Shown here piece by piece: positions 24,634 to 33,291 of a stretch of 64,000 nt of DNA. This DNA is from Lachnospiraceae bacterium (GTDB lineage: Bacteria; Bacillota; Clostridia; Lachnospirales; Lachnospiraceae). Numbering within the stretch: position 1 is the first letter of the stretch; each line of letters opens with the position of its first letter. A program made the position numbers and the translations under genes. The DNA is taken from NCBI GenBank assembly GCA_910574865.1, contig CAJTDN010000003.1, positions 310,001 to 374,000 on the forward strand, read 5' to 3'. Under the pieces are notes generated by a model. That model saw only the letters and a program-made list of their open reading frames with translations, made no database searches and was not told where the DNA came from.

Positions 24634-26478
24634 TTACTCTTTGTAAATTGCGCCGAACCGGCATTTTTCCATACATGCGCCACACTTTAAGCACTTCTCC
24701 GGATTGATCATGTGCGGCTCCTTCACGTTGCCGACAATCGCCCCTGCCGGGCAAACTCTCGCGCACAACGTACAACCCTTACACTTGTCGGCGTCAATCT
24801 TGTACTGCAGCAAATCCTTGCAGACGCCGGCCGGACATTTCTTGTCCACGATGTGGGCAATGTACTCGTCGCGGAAATAACGCAGCGTCGAGATGACCGG
24901 GTTCGGAGCCGTCTGCCCCAACGCGCAGAGCGAATTGGACTTCAGGTGGTTGCAAAGCTCCTCCAGCCTGTCGAGGTCGTCCATCGTCGCCTGGCCCTTC
25001 GTGATTTTCTCCAAAATTTCCAACATGCGCCGCGTACCGATACGGCACGGGGTACATTTTCCGCAAGACTCGTCCACGGTGAACTCCAGGAAGAACTTGG
25101 CGATGTCCACCATGCAGGTGTCCTCGTCCATGACGATCAGTCCGCCCGATCCCATCATGGAACCGATGGCAATCAGGTTGTCATAATCAATCGGCACGTC
25201 CAAGTGCTCGGCCGGGATGCATCCGCCGGACGGGCCGCCGGTCTGCGCCGCCTTGAACTTCTTGCCGTTTGGCACGCCGCCGCCGATTTCTTCCACGATT
25301 TCCCGCAAGGTCGTGCCCATCGGCACTTCCACCAGTCCGGTATTGTGAATCTTCCCGCCAAGCGCGAACACCTTCGTCCCCTTGGACTTCTCGGTTCCCA
25401 TCCCGGCGAACCACTCCGCGCCGTTCAAGATGATTTGCGGAATGTTGGCATACGTCTCCACGTTGTTCAATATTGTCGGCCGCTCATACAAGCCCTTCAA
25501 GGCCGGGAACGGCGGCCTCGGCCTCGGCTCCCCGCGATTGCCCTCGATGGAGGTCATCAGGGCCGTCTCCTCGCCGCAGACGAACGCGCCCGCGCCAAGC
25601 CGCAGCTCGATGTCAAAATCAAAGCCGCTTCCAAAAATGTCCTTGCCCAAAAGCCCCAGCTCGCGGGACTGGCGAATGGCGATTTCCAGACGCTGCACGG
25701 CAATCGGGTATTCCGCGCGCACGTAGATGTAGCCTTGCGAGGCCCCGATGGCGTAACCGGCAATCGTCATGGCTTCCAAAACAACGTGCGGGTCACCCTC
25801 CAAAACGGAACGATCCATGAACGCGCCCGGGTCGCCCTCGTCGGCGTTACAGCAGACGTACTTCTGGTCGGCAGCGTTTGCCGCCGCGAACTTCCACTTC
25901 ATGCCGGTCGGGAATCCCGCGCCCCCGCGGCCGCGCAGTCCGCTCGCCGTCACCAGGTCGATTACCTGCTGCGGAGTCATCTCCGTCAACACCTTGCCAA
26001 GGGCGGCATAGCCGTCACGTCCTATGTACTCCTCGATATGCTCCGGGCTGATTTCGCCACAGTTGCGAAGCGCGACACGGTGCTGTTTCTTATAAAAATT
26101 CGTTTCCTCCAACGGCAAAATGTGATCCGCCTTCGTCGTCTCCTCATACAGCAGACGCTTCACGACGTTTCCATTTTTCAAATGCTCCCTGACAATCTCC
26201 GGGATGTCTTCTTCCTTCACCATGGAATAAAACGCGTTCTCCGGGTGGACGATCATGATCGGTCCCAGCGCGCAAAGTCCGAAACAGCCGGTCTTTACGA
26301 TTTCCACGTCGTCCTCCAGGCCGTTGGCCTTGATTTCCTCCTCAAGCTTCTCTATGATCCTCGGGCTTCCCGACGAAGTACAGCCCGTACCCCCGCACAC
26401 ATGGACACGGTAGCTACAGACTTTCTTCTCTGCCTTCGCTCTTTCCCTTATTTCCTGCAATTCCTCAAGAGTTTTCAT
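24634..26478 (-). CDS. hydB: Hydrogenase NADH-binding flavoprotein subunit (NuoF-like)
   Basis: Diaphorase subunit, 614 residues. An N-terminal thioredoxin-like [2Fe-2S] domain has Cys28, Cys33, Cys65 and Cys69. The NuoF core follows with the nucleotide-binding GLRGRGGAGFPTG, the FMN-site segment CCNADEGDPGAFMDR, an SLBB domain and the [4Fe-4S] motif SCGKCTPCRIG. The C-terminus adds a two-cluster ferredoxin (CKGCTLCARVCP and CLKCGACMEKC), typical of HydB rather than complex I NuoF. It accepts electrons from NADH via FMN and connects to HydA and HydC. It starts 14 bp after HydC ends. Confidence 0.96.
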   Translation of the reverse strand: MKTLEELQEIRERAKAEKKVCSYRVHVCGGTGCTSSGSPRIIEKLEEEIKANGLEDDVEIVKTGCFGLCALGPIMIVHPENAFYSMVKEEDIPEIVREHLKNGNVVKRLLYEETTKADHILPLEETNFYKKQHRVALRNCGEISPEHIEEYIGRDGYAALGKVLTEMTPQQVIDLVTASGLRGRGGAGFPTGMKWKFAAANAADQKYVCCNADEGDPGAFMDRSVLEGDPHVVLEAMTIAGYAIGASQGYIYVRAEYPIAVQRLEIAIRQSRELGLLGKDIFGSGFDFDIELRLGAGAFVCGEETALMTSIEGNRGEPRPRPPFPALKGLYERPTILNNVETYANIPQIILNGAEWFAGMGTEKSKGTKVFALGGKIHNTGLVEVPMGTTLREIVEEIGGGVPNGKKFKAAQTGGPSGGCIPAEHLDVPIDYDNLIAIGSMMGSGGLIVMDEDTCMVDIAKFFLEFTVDESCGKCTPCRIGTRRMLEILEKITKGQATMDDLDRLEELCNHLKSNSLCALGQTAPNPVISTLRYFRDEYIAHIVDKKCPAGVCKDLLQYKIDADKCKGCTLCARVCPAGAIVGNVKEPHMINPEKCLKCGACMEKCRFGAIYKE

Positions 26479-26492
26479 ACCGCACCTCCATT

Positions 26493-26987
26493 CTACTCGT
26501 ATTTTGCCAAAATGTCGTCAAGGTCGTCAACCGTCAGCCTCCCGTACACCTCGTCGTTAATCATCATGACCGGGGCCAGACCGCACGCGCCCACGCACCG
26601 GCAGGCATCCAGCGAAAACTTCCCGTCCGGCGTGCACTCCCCGCCGACGATTCCCAATTTTTCCATCAACGCGTTATAAATGTCTCCCGAACCCTTCACG
26701 TAGCACGCGGTGCCCAGGCAGACGGAAATGCGGTACCTTCCCTTGGGGCTTAGGCTAAATTGGGAGTAAAACGTCGCCACCCCGTAAATCTTCTCCAAGG
26801 GAATCCCGGTCTCGTCTGAAATCATCTTCTGCACCTCCATCGGCAGATAGCCATAAATGTCCTGGGCCTTCTGCAATATCGGCATCAGCTTCCCCCTGTC
26901 GTCCTGCAAGTCGGCAATCACCTTTTTCAATGCCGCCTCCTGCTCCTTTGTTCCTTGGAACGGAACAGTCTGTTTCTTCTCAGCCAT
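26493..26987 (-). CDS. hydC: Hydrogenase [2Fe-2S] subunit (NuoE-like)
   Basis: Small thioredoxin-fold subunit of the trimeric hydrogenase, 164 residues. The start MAEKKQ is preceded by AAGGAGGTCAGAGA; a longer frame starts 10 codons earlier without such a site. Four cluster ligands are visible in SVCLGTACYVKG and DACRCVGACGLAP. The helical N-terminal region with AQDIYGYLP and YGVATFYSQF is typical of NuoE/HydC. It is the first gene of the hydCBA unit. Confidence 0.95.
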   Translation of the reverse strand: MAEKKQTVPFQGTKEQEAALKKVIADLQDDRGKLMPILQKAQDIYGYLPMEVQKMISDETGIPLEKIYGVATFYSQFSLSPKGRYRISVCLGTACYVKGSGDIYNALMEKLGIVGGECTPDGKFSLDACRCVGACGLAPVMMINDEVYGRLTVDDLDDILAKYE

Positions 26988-27032
26988 TCTCTGACCTCCT
27001 TCATTAGAATTGAGCAATCAAAAACGCACGAT

Positions 27033-27063
27033 TGTGTATATTTTAACACATTATCATCGACAA
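27033..27063 (-). promoter_or_regulatory. Promoter and overlapping palindrome upstream of hydCBA
   Basis: On the minus strand TTGTCG (27058-27063), a 17-base spacer and TATACA (27035-27040) form a plausible sigma-A promoter about 50 bases before hydC. An 18-bp inverted repeat, TGTGTATATTTTAACACA, at 27033-27050 covers the -10. Redox repressors such as Rex bind TTGTG-type palindromes, but the half-site spacing here is not canonical. Confidence 0.5.
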
Positions 27064-27279
27064 TGCTATAGGAATTTTTTTTAAATATGTCATATTTTGG
27101 TGATGGTGATTACAGCTCGGCTGAACTAAGATTCCTTTTCCCCTCCCGTCGCGACTGCGCATGCGGCACAAACAATCCGGGAAAGACTTAAGCCCGCCGG
27201 TACGGCGTGGCAACCGGCGCATAAAAAACAAACCCCTGCAACGACATCATGTCAATTCCTTTCTTCAAAAAAATCCCTT

Positions 27280-27837
27280 TCACATTCCGTCCAGTTTTTC
27301 CCGCACTTCCCTCACTTTTTTAACATTTTGCCCGCCCGAATTAATTCCTATCGTGATTTCACCAGACTGCACGACGGCCGGGAAAAAGAAATCGCAGCGC
27401 CTCTTGTCGTCTGCACAATTCACGAAAATTTTCCGTCCCTCGATTATTTCCAACAAACGGCAGTCCGCATAAACCCTTTCATTCACCTCTGTCTGATTCG
27501 TGGCCGCGAACACGATGTCCGCACCATGCAATACCTTGTCCACACGCGCGGACACGACTTCCGACGTGACATCCACGCACGCTTTTTCCCCCGCTTCAAC
27601 CACCTTTGGTATCACGCCCGAAACCTCCGCCGCTTCCTCCCCATATTTCCTCATAATCCAACACACGCCTTTCGGCAATGGATTTAACTCATCACACAAT
27701 TCTGGCGAAACGACGGTCACTTTCCCCACAAACAAAAGAAGCGTCTTTACCCGCCTTGCGGCCACCGTCCCGCCGCCCACGATTACGATTTTTTTGTCGG
27801 AAATATTTACAAACATGGGAAAAAACGCCTGTCCCAT
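27280..27837 (-). CDS. Precorrin-2 dehydrogenase/sirohydrochlorin ferrochelatase-type domain
   Basis: Siroheme-synthase N-terminal domain (SirC/Met8p/CysG-N type), 185 residues; uses NAD to oxidise precorrin-2 to sirohydrochlorin. The start ATGGGACAGGCG is chosen because AAAGGGGGGAC precedes it and the protein then opens FFPMFVNISDKKIVIVGGG as family members do. The Rossmann motif is VIVGGGTVAARRV; FAATNQTEVN and IFVNCADDKRRCDFFFPA are further hallmarks. It lies 17 bp after an ABC transporter binding-protein gene in a unit that began with hemC and cobA-hemD, completing a uroporphyrinogen-III to siroheme branch. Confidence 0.9.
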   Translation of the reverse strand: MGQAFFPMFVNISDKKIVIVGGGTVAARRVKTLLLFVGKVTVVSPELCDELNPLPKGVCWIMRKYGEEAAEVSGVIPKVVEAGEKACVDVTSEVVSARVDKVLHGADIVFAATNQTEVNERVYADCRLLEIIEGRKIFVNCADDKRRCDFFFPAVVQSGEITIGINSGGQNVKKVREVREKLDGM

Positions 27838-27854
27838 AAAGTGTCCCCCCTTTA

Positions 27855-29597
27855 TCATTCCCACCGCGCATGGCGCAATTCCAACGCCCCGGTAGCCGGA
27901 ACCTGCGTGATTCCTTCTATTCCGGGGCGGACCAGATTCACGTTCCGCACGGAAAACAGAGGAATCACGTAGCATTTCTCTTCCACTGCAAGCCGTTCTG
28001 CCTGGCAGATCAGTTCTGCACGTTTTTTTACGTCCGTTTCCCCCTCCGACTGCCGCACGAGCGCGTCGTAGCGCGCGTCGCAAATCCCACTGCAGTTATA
28101 AGGGGAATTCGACAGAAGCATCGACAAATACGTATATGGATCCGCGAAATCCGCCGTCCAGTTCATCCTGCACAAGTCAAACCTTCCCGCCTTGCGCTCG
28201 CTATAATTGACCTGCAATTCCTGCGCCTGCAGTTCCACGTCGATACCAAGGTTTTTCTTCCACTGTTCCTGCAAAATCTGGGCCACGTCCGCATCCAGTT
28301 CCAAGGACGGGTACTTGTATACAAGTTTCGGGAAGCCTTCCCCGCCCGGATACCCGGCCTCGGCCAGAAGACGGCGCGCCGTGTCCATGTTTTCCTCGAA
28401 AGACGCCGCTTTCCCTGGCCCGTTTTCTTCGGGAACGGCAGCCGCCACGTCCTCGCTTTGTGCAAAAAACTTTGGCATCTCCTCCACATAGTAGTTTCCG
28501 GTCGCCCTGTCAACCATGTATTTGGCAATAAAATGCCCGGTCGCCTCCGCCTCCGCGCCCGCCATCTCGCACAATTCCTCCCGGTTGACCGCCAGGCTCA
28601 AAGCTTTCCTCACCCGTACGTCCCCCAGCGGTTCCACGTCCAAATTCGGATAAATGTAACGCGTGGCAATCGCGTCGGTAATCATAAGGTCCGCCTCCCC
28701 CTCGTACACTTTTGCCATGACGGACTGCACGCCGCACGCCACGTCAACCGCCCCGCTCTCATAGGCAACCGCCATCGCCTCCTGGCTGTCAAAAAAACGA
28801 AACGTGATTTTCTCCAGCCATACCGCGTCCGCATTCCAGTAATATGGATTTTTTTCCAGCACGAAATACTGTTCCGGCACATACTTTGCCAGAAAAAACG
28901 GGCCGTTCGACATACTTGTTTCCGGATTTTTGTCCCAACTGCCGCCCGCAGCCTTTGCGTATTTGGTACAGGACGGCATGTAAACCGGCAAACGCAGCAG
29001 GTCCAAAAAATAGACGCATGGCCGTTCCAGGTGAAAAACCAACGTGTGCGGATCCGGCGTCTCCACGCCCAGGCTTTCCATCTCGGCCCCGCCCTGGTAA
29101 ATCGCCTCCGCGTTTTGAATGGGAAACAAATAATTGACATAACCGCTTCCGCTCTCCGGCCGCAAGGCACGCGTCATCGTGTTGACAAAATCGTCCGCGC
29201 ACACCGCGCTCCCGTCCGACCAGCGGGCATCTTCCCGTAAATGAAACGTCCACATGGTATAATCGCCGTTCACCTCGTAGCTTGCCGCCGCCCGATAATC
29301 AATCGTGCCATCTCCATCATACGTAAGCAGCTCGTCGAGCGCCGTCGCGGAATATGCAAGATACGTCAGGGCAATATTTCCCGCCGGGTCGAGCCCGCCG
29401 CTTTCACTGCTTGTCGCCACGACAATTTCCCGTTCTGTACTTTTTGCCGCGGACTGCCCCGGCCCTCCTGCCCCGCTTGCCATCCCCCGCTCCCCTTGCC
29501 GCGTTTCACCCGCCCGCCCGCAGCCGGCACACAAAACCACGATTACAAACCAAAGCGACATCACTCCGGACATTCTTCGAAACACCTTGACTTTCAT
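27855..29597 (-). CDS. ABC transporter substrate-binding lipoprotein (SBP family 5)
   Basis: Extracellular solute-binding lipoprotein of the DppA/OppA/NikA family, 580 residues. The signal peptide ends in the lipobox LCAGC with Cys26 as the lipid anchor. The mature domain begins with a Ser/Gly/Glu linker, then IVVATSSESGGLDPAGN; YEVNGDYTMWTFHLREDARW is the family signature, with RVRKALSLAVNREEL later. GGGGGAC precedes the ATG. Family members carry di/oligopeptides, nickel, or haem and 5-aminolevulinate. Position inside a tetrapyrrole operon favours a metal or tetrapyrrole-related ligand, but the sequence does not settle it. Confidence 0.92.
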   Translation of the reverse strand: MKVKVFRRMSGVMSLWFVIVVLCAGCGRAGETRQGERGMASGAGGPGQSAAKSTEREIVVATSSESGGLDPAGNIALTYLAYSATALDELLTYDGDGTIDYRAAASYEVNGDYTMWTFHLREDARWSDGSAVCADDFVNTMTRALRPESGSGYVNYLFPIQNAEAIYQGGAEMESLGVETPDPHTLVFHLERPCVYFLDLLRLPVYMPSCTKYAKAAGGSWDKNPETSMSNGPFFLAKYVPEQYFVLEKNPYYWNADAVWLEKITFRFFDSQEAMAVAYESGAVDVACGVQSVMAKVYEGEADLMITDAIATRYIYPNLDVEPLGDVRVRKALSLAVNREELCEMAGAEAEATGHFIAKYMVDRATGNYYVEEMPKFFAQSEDVAAAVPEENGPGKAASFEENMDTARRLLAEAGYPGGEGFPKLVYKYPSLELDADVAQILQEQWKKNLGIDVELQAQELQVNYSERKAGRFDLCRMNWTADFADPYTYLSMLLSNSPYNCSGICDARYDALVRQSEGETDVKKRAELICQAERLAVEEKCYVIPLFSVRNVNLVRPGIEGITQVPATGALELRHARWE

Positions 29598-29617
29598 AAT
29601 TGCGTCCCCCTAAAACC

Positions 29618-31462
29618 TTATTTATATCCGCGCCCCACGTTCTTGTTTCCCATATGATTCTCGGAATAAAGAAAACAGGCCACTTCACGATTTGCAAAAT
29701 GCCGCGTCGGCGGTTTTTCCTTCCGGCAACATTCCATCACATACCCGCAACGCCCCGCAAACGGACATCCTTCCCCGCAAACCTGTCCCGCCCCATCCGC
29801 GTTTACCCACGAGACTTCCGAAAGTTTCCCGGCCTTTCCCGGATCTGACGGCAAGACAGACTGAAGAAGCAATTTCGTATACGGATGCCATGGCTCCTCA
29901 TAAATTTCCTTCGTAATTCCTTTTTCCACGATGCGTCCCGCGTACATCACGCCCACCCGGCGGCACATCCGCCGCACGGCTTGCAAATCATGGGAAATGA
30001 AAAGATACGAAAGTCCCCGCTCCTTTTGCACGCGCAAAAACAATTCCAGAATCTGATCCTGCGTCGTCACGTCCAACGAAGAAACCGGCTCGTCAAGCAC
30101 CAGAATCCGCGGATTGGACAACAATGCCCGGGCAATCGCGATTCGCTGCCTCTGCCCGCCGGAAAACGCCGCCGGATACTTCCTGGCGTCCCCCGCCGCC
30201 AGACCGACCATTTCCAACATCTCCACAATCTTCGCTTCCCGCTCACCGCCAAGCTTCGCCCCGCTGAAAATCAACGGCTTTACGGGCTTCGCCCCGCACC
30301 CCCGGTGAAAAATCCTCTCATTTAAAACCAACGCCTCCGCAAGTGTCCACCCCACCGTGTGGCAGGGGTCTAACGACGCGTAAGGATTTTGGAACACCAT
30401 CTGGATTTGCCAAAGCCGCTCTCTCCCACGCCCTTGTCCCATGGAAACAAGCTTTTCCCCCCGATAATAAATCTCTCCTTCATCCGCGACTGCCAATCCG
30501 CAAACCAACCGCGCCAACGTCGTTTTTCCACAACCGCTCTCTCCCGCCAGGCCAAAGCTTTCCCCCTCGCCAATGTCAAGGGAAACGTCGTACACCCCGT
30601 TTCCCGACAAGGGAGCCCCCTCCCGCCTTTTGACAAAATAGGTTTTGGTCAAATGCTCCACCCGTAAAAGACCCCCGTCCTTTCCCATTTCGTCCCTTCC
30701 CGCCGCCGGCATGGCCCTGGCATGTTCCACCAGCCTTTTCGTGCACGCTTCCTTTGGCCCGTCATAAATCTGCCAGGTGGTTCCCGATTCCACGATTTTT
30801 CCCTCTTGCATGACCAATACCCGCTCCGCCATGGAAACGATGACCCCGAAATCATGACTGACAATCAAAACCGCCATGCGCGTTTTCTCTGAAATGTGTC
30901 TCAATCTTGTCAAAATCTGCCGTTGCACGGTCACGTCCAGCGCGGTCGTCGGTTCGTCCGCGATCAAAAGCTTCGGCCGGCAAGCCAAGGCAATCGCCAA
31001 CACAATCCGCTGCCTCTGCCCGCCCGACAATTCAAACGGGTACTTGTCCAGCACGTCCCCCGCCCGGCTGATGCCCGCCAGTTCCAGCAAATTTGCCGCC
31101 ATCTCGTCCGTCGCCCCCGCGCCGGCCTGCCTTCTCAAGTGGCGGCGGATTGTCTCCTTCAGCTGCCACCTTATCTTCAAGCTGGGATTCAGATACGTCA
31201 GCGGATCCTGAAAAACCACGGCCGCGGTTTTTCCCCCGCCTTCCAATTCCAAACGGTCATACATGACCTTGGCATTCGACGGCAGAAGTCCCAGCACCGC
31301 CCGCGCCAAGGTACTTTTCCCGGATCCGGACTCCCCGACGAGGCCGACGATTTCCCCCGGCTCCACGGACAAGGACACCGCGTCTAACGCGTTGACCACC
31401 TTGCCGTTCGCATCCCCCATATCAAATTGCACGCTCAAATTCTCGACCCTAAGTAAACTCAA
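29618..31462 (-). CDS. Fused double ABC ATPase (DppD-DppF type)
   Basis: Cytoplasmic ATPase of 614 residues with two complete ABC domains, equivalent to DppD and DppF joined. Domain 1 has Walker A GESGSGKST, signature LSGGQRQR and Walker B LLIADEPTTALD. Domain 2 (from about residue 275) has GESGCGKTT, FSGGQRQR and ILVLDEPVSSLD. The C-terminal Cys-containing tail (CGEGCPFAGRCGYVMECC) is the oligopeptide/nickel ABC motif that can hold an Fe-S cluster. It follows the two permease genes and precedes the binding protein. Dpp ATPases are usually separate; the fusion is known in some Firmicutes. Confidence 0.94.
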   Translation of the reverse strand: MSLLRVENLSVQFDMGDANGKVVNALDAVSLSVEPGEIVGLVGESGSGKSTLARAVLGLLPSNAKVMYDRLELEGGGKTAAVVFQDPLTYLNPSLKIRWQLKETIRRHLRRQAGAGATDEMAANLLELAGISRAGDVLDKYPFELSGGQRQRIVLAIALACRPKLLIADEPTTALDVTVQRQILTRLRHISEKTRMAVLIVSHDFGVIVSMAERVLVMQEGKIVESGTTWQIYDGPKEACTKRLVEHARAMPAAGRDEMGKDGGLLRVEHLTKTYFVKRREGAPLSGNGVYDVSLDIGEGESFGLAGESGCGKTTLARLVCGLAVADEGEIYYRGEKLVSMGQGRGRERLWQIQMVFQNPYASLDPCHTVGWTLAEALVLNERIFHRGCGAKPVKPLIFSGAKLGGEREAKIVEMLEMVGLAAGDARKYPAAFSGGQRQRIAIARALLSNPRILVLDEPVSSLDVTTQDQILELFLRVQKERGLSYLFISHDLQAVRRMCRRVGVMYAGRIVEKGITKEIYEEPWHPYTKLLLQSVLPSDPGKAGKLSEVSWVNADGAGQVCGEGCPFAGRCGYVMECCRKEKPPTRHFANREVACFLYSENHMGNKNVGRGYK

Positions 31463-31525
31463 TGTCGCCTTCCCCCAATACCATTCACACGCGCCGCCAT
31501 TTTCCCCGTTTCCACTCGCCCAGAC

Positions 31526-32320
31526 TCAGCACGTCCCTTCCTCCAGCCCGGCCGCGATGAAATGCAAGGCCATGACCAACAAACACAACACGATTGCAGG
31601 ATACAACATTTGCCCCGGATAAAGGCGCACCTGCCTTTGCCCTTCCGCGACCAGCGCCCCCAGACTGGCCGCCGGCGCTGCGATTCCCACCCCCGCGAAG
31701 CTTAAAAAGGCTTCCGTAAAAATTGCCCTCGGAACAAAAAAAGCCAGGCTGACAATCAACGGCCCCGCCGCGTTCGGCAGCAAATGATGCCAGATGACGT
31801 GCCACGAGGAAGCTCCCGACAACCTCGCCGCCTGCACGAACTCACTTGATTTCAAGCGCATGGCCTCACCGCGCGAAATCCGTGCCGTCTCGACCCATCC
31901 CGAAACACAAATACCGAGAATCATGCTCCACGCGTTCGTCCCCAATACCAACGTAAGCAAAACCACGTACAACAAAGAGGGAATGGCATCCACCACATCC
32001 GCCGCGCGCATCACAAGACAGTCCGCCATGCCGCCAAAATATCCCGCCACGGCTCCCAGGGCCACGCCAAATGTCCCACAAATCATGGCGCTTCCCAGGC
32101 CGATGCACAAACTCAGCCGCACGCCGCACCAAGTCCTGGTAAACAAATCCCTGCCAAACCTGTCCGTCCCGAACCAATGGGAAAAGGAAGGATACCGATT
32201 GCAAATCGACGCATTTTGCTCCGAATAGGGATAGGGACTCAAAATGGGGACCAATGCCGCCAATATGATAAAGAAAACCAGCAGCAAGCATCCCGTCCAA
32301 AGCATCTTTTTTCTTCTCAT
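31526..32320 (-). CDS. ABC permease subunit (DppC type)
   Basis: Inner-membrane permease, 264 residues, with about six helices. The start is the ATG of MRRKKML, overlapping the previous stop as ATGA with GGGGCGGGGAA ahead of it. DppC features: an N-terminal helix, a periplasmic HWFGTDRFGRDLFTR motif, and the ATPase-contact EAA loop (FVQAARLSGASSWHVIWHHL). It pairs with the DppB-type protein upstream and the fused ATPase downstream. Confidence 0.93.
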   Translation of the reverse strand: MRRKKMLWTGCLLLVFFIILAALVPILSPYPYSEQNASICNRYPSFSHWFGTDRFGRDLFTRTWCGVRLSLCIGLGSAMICGTFGVALGAVAGYFGGMADCLVMRAADVVDAIPSLLYVVLLTLVLGTNAWSMILGICVSGWVETARISRGEAMRLKSSEFVQAARLSGASSWHVIWHHLLPNAAGPLIVSLAFFVPRAIFTEAFLSFAGVGIAAPAASLGALVAEGQRQVRLYPGQMLYPAIVLCLLVMALHFIAAGLEEGTC

Positions 32321-33249
32321 TTCCCCGCCCCCGTCATCCCGGCACGCGTCGCGGGACTTAGCCACGCGCACAAAAGGTCGGTCAAAAGATTTAAACCGAT
32401 CACGATTGTACCCATGAATACCGTCAGTCCCAAAATCAGCGTGTAATCCCGGTTCGCGATAGAATTTACAAACTCACGCCCCAACCCCGGTATGGTGAAA
32501 ATACTTTCCACCACGAAACTTCCCGTCAGCAAAAAAGCGGCCGCCGGCCCCATATACCGCAACACCGGCAGGCACGCGTTTTTGAAAACATGCACGCCCA
32601 GAACACGCGTTTTCCCCAATCCCTTCGCCCTCGCCAGCACGACATAATCTTCCCCCATTTCCCGCTTAAAACCGTTTCGCGTCAAACGGGTCACGACACA
32701 AGTCGGGTAAATCGCCATCGTGGCCACCGGTAATAGAAAGCCTTGCCAGACGTCGGCCCCTACAACCGGAAGCAGTTTCCATTTCACCCCGAACAGCCAG
32801 ACAAACAAGGAACCCCAGACAAAATTCAAAACCCCGCTTCCCAATATCGTCACAAAGAGAATCCCGTTGTAAACCGCCGCCTTCTTCGTGACCGCCTGCC
32901 AGATTCCCAAAGCGGTTCCCGCCGCCAGAGAACATAGCACCGCCAGCCCCCCGATTTTGCACGTCACCGGAAACGCCCTCGAAATCACGTCCACGACGGC
33001 CACGCCGGGCTTCTTATAGGAAATCCCCAAATCTCCATGCAAAAGGTTGGAAAGATATTGCAAATATTGTTCCGGCAACGGCTTGTCCAGGCCATACTCC
33101 CGCTCAATCTCGGCTTGTACCAGGGGCAAGGAATTTCCCGTCTCGAACGGGCTCCCCGGCATCAACCGGGTCAGGAAAAAAGCCGCGCTTGCCAACACGA
33201 AAACAGAAAACACGCCAACCAAAACACGTTTGAATGCATACCCTGCCAT
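32317..33249 (-). CDS. ABC permease subunit (DppB type)
   Basis: Inner-membrane permease, 310 residues. DppB hallmarks are the N-terminal helix followed by FLTRLMPGSPFE, the EAA loop YVVLARAKGLGKTRVLGVHV and the terminal GLGREFVNSIANRDYTLILG. It starts 42 bp after cobA-hemD ends, in the same direction, and overlaps DppC as ATGA. No promoter or terminator is evident in the 42-bp gap, so transporter and tetrapyrrole genes are probably co-transcribed. Confidence 0.93.
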   Translation of the reverse strand: MAGYAFKRVLVGVFSVFVLASAAFFLTRLMPGSPFETGNSLPLVQAEIEREYGLDKPLPEQYLQYLSNLLHGDLGISYKKPGVAVVDVISRAFPVTCKIGGLAVLCSLAAGTALGIWQAVTKKAAVYNGILFVTILGSGVLNFVWGSLFVWLFGVKWKLLPVVGADVWQGFLLPVATMAIYPTCVVTRLTRNGFKREMGEDYVVLARAKGLGKTRVLGVHVFKNACLPVLRYMGPAAAFLLTGSFVVESIFTIPGLGREFVNSIANRDYTLILGLTVFMGTIVIGLNLLTDLLCAWLSPATRAGMTGAGK

Positions 33250-33291
33250 ACCGTCCCCCCCTTCTTCCAGTAATGCCCGCCAAGAGCCTTC

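Noticed and set aside
24712-26679. 655-codon plus-strand open frame opposite hydB
   Set aside because: Antisense shadow of hydB, which has clear cluster and flavin motifs. The shadow has no ribosome site or recognisable domain and is Arg/His-rich as expected from reading GC-rich codons backwards.
27180-27235. GCCGGT / ACCGGC hairpin downstream of the siroheme gene as a terminator
   Set aside because: The loop is long and no T-run follows on the transcribed strand.
27870-29240. 456-codon plus-strand frame opposite the ABC binding-protein gene
   Set aside because: Antisense shadow. The minus-strand gene has a lipobox and family signature; the plus frame has biased composition and no start signal.
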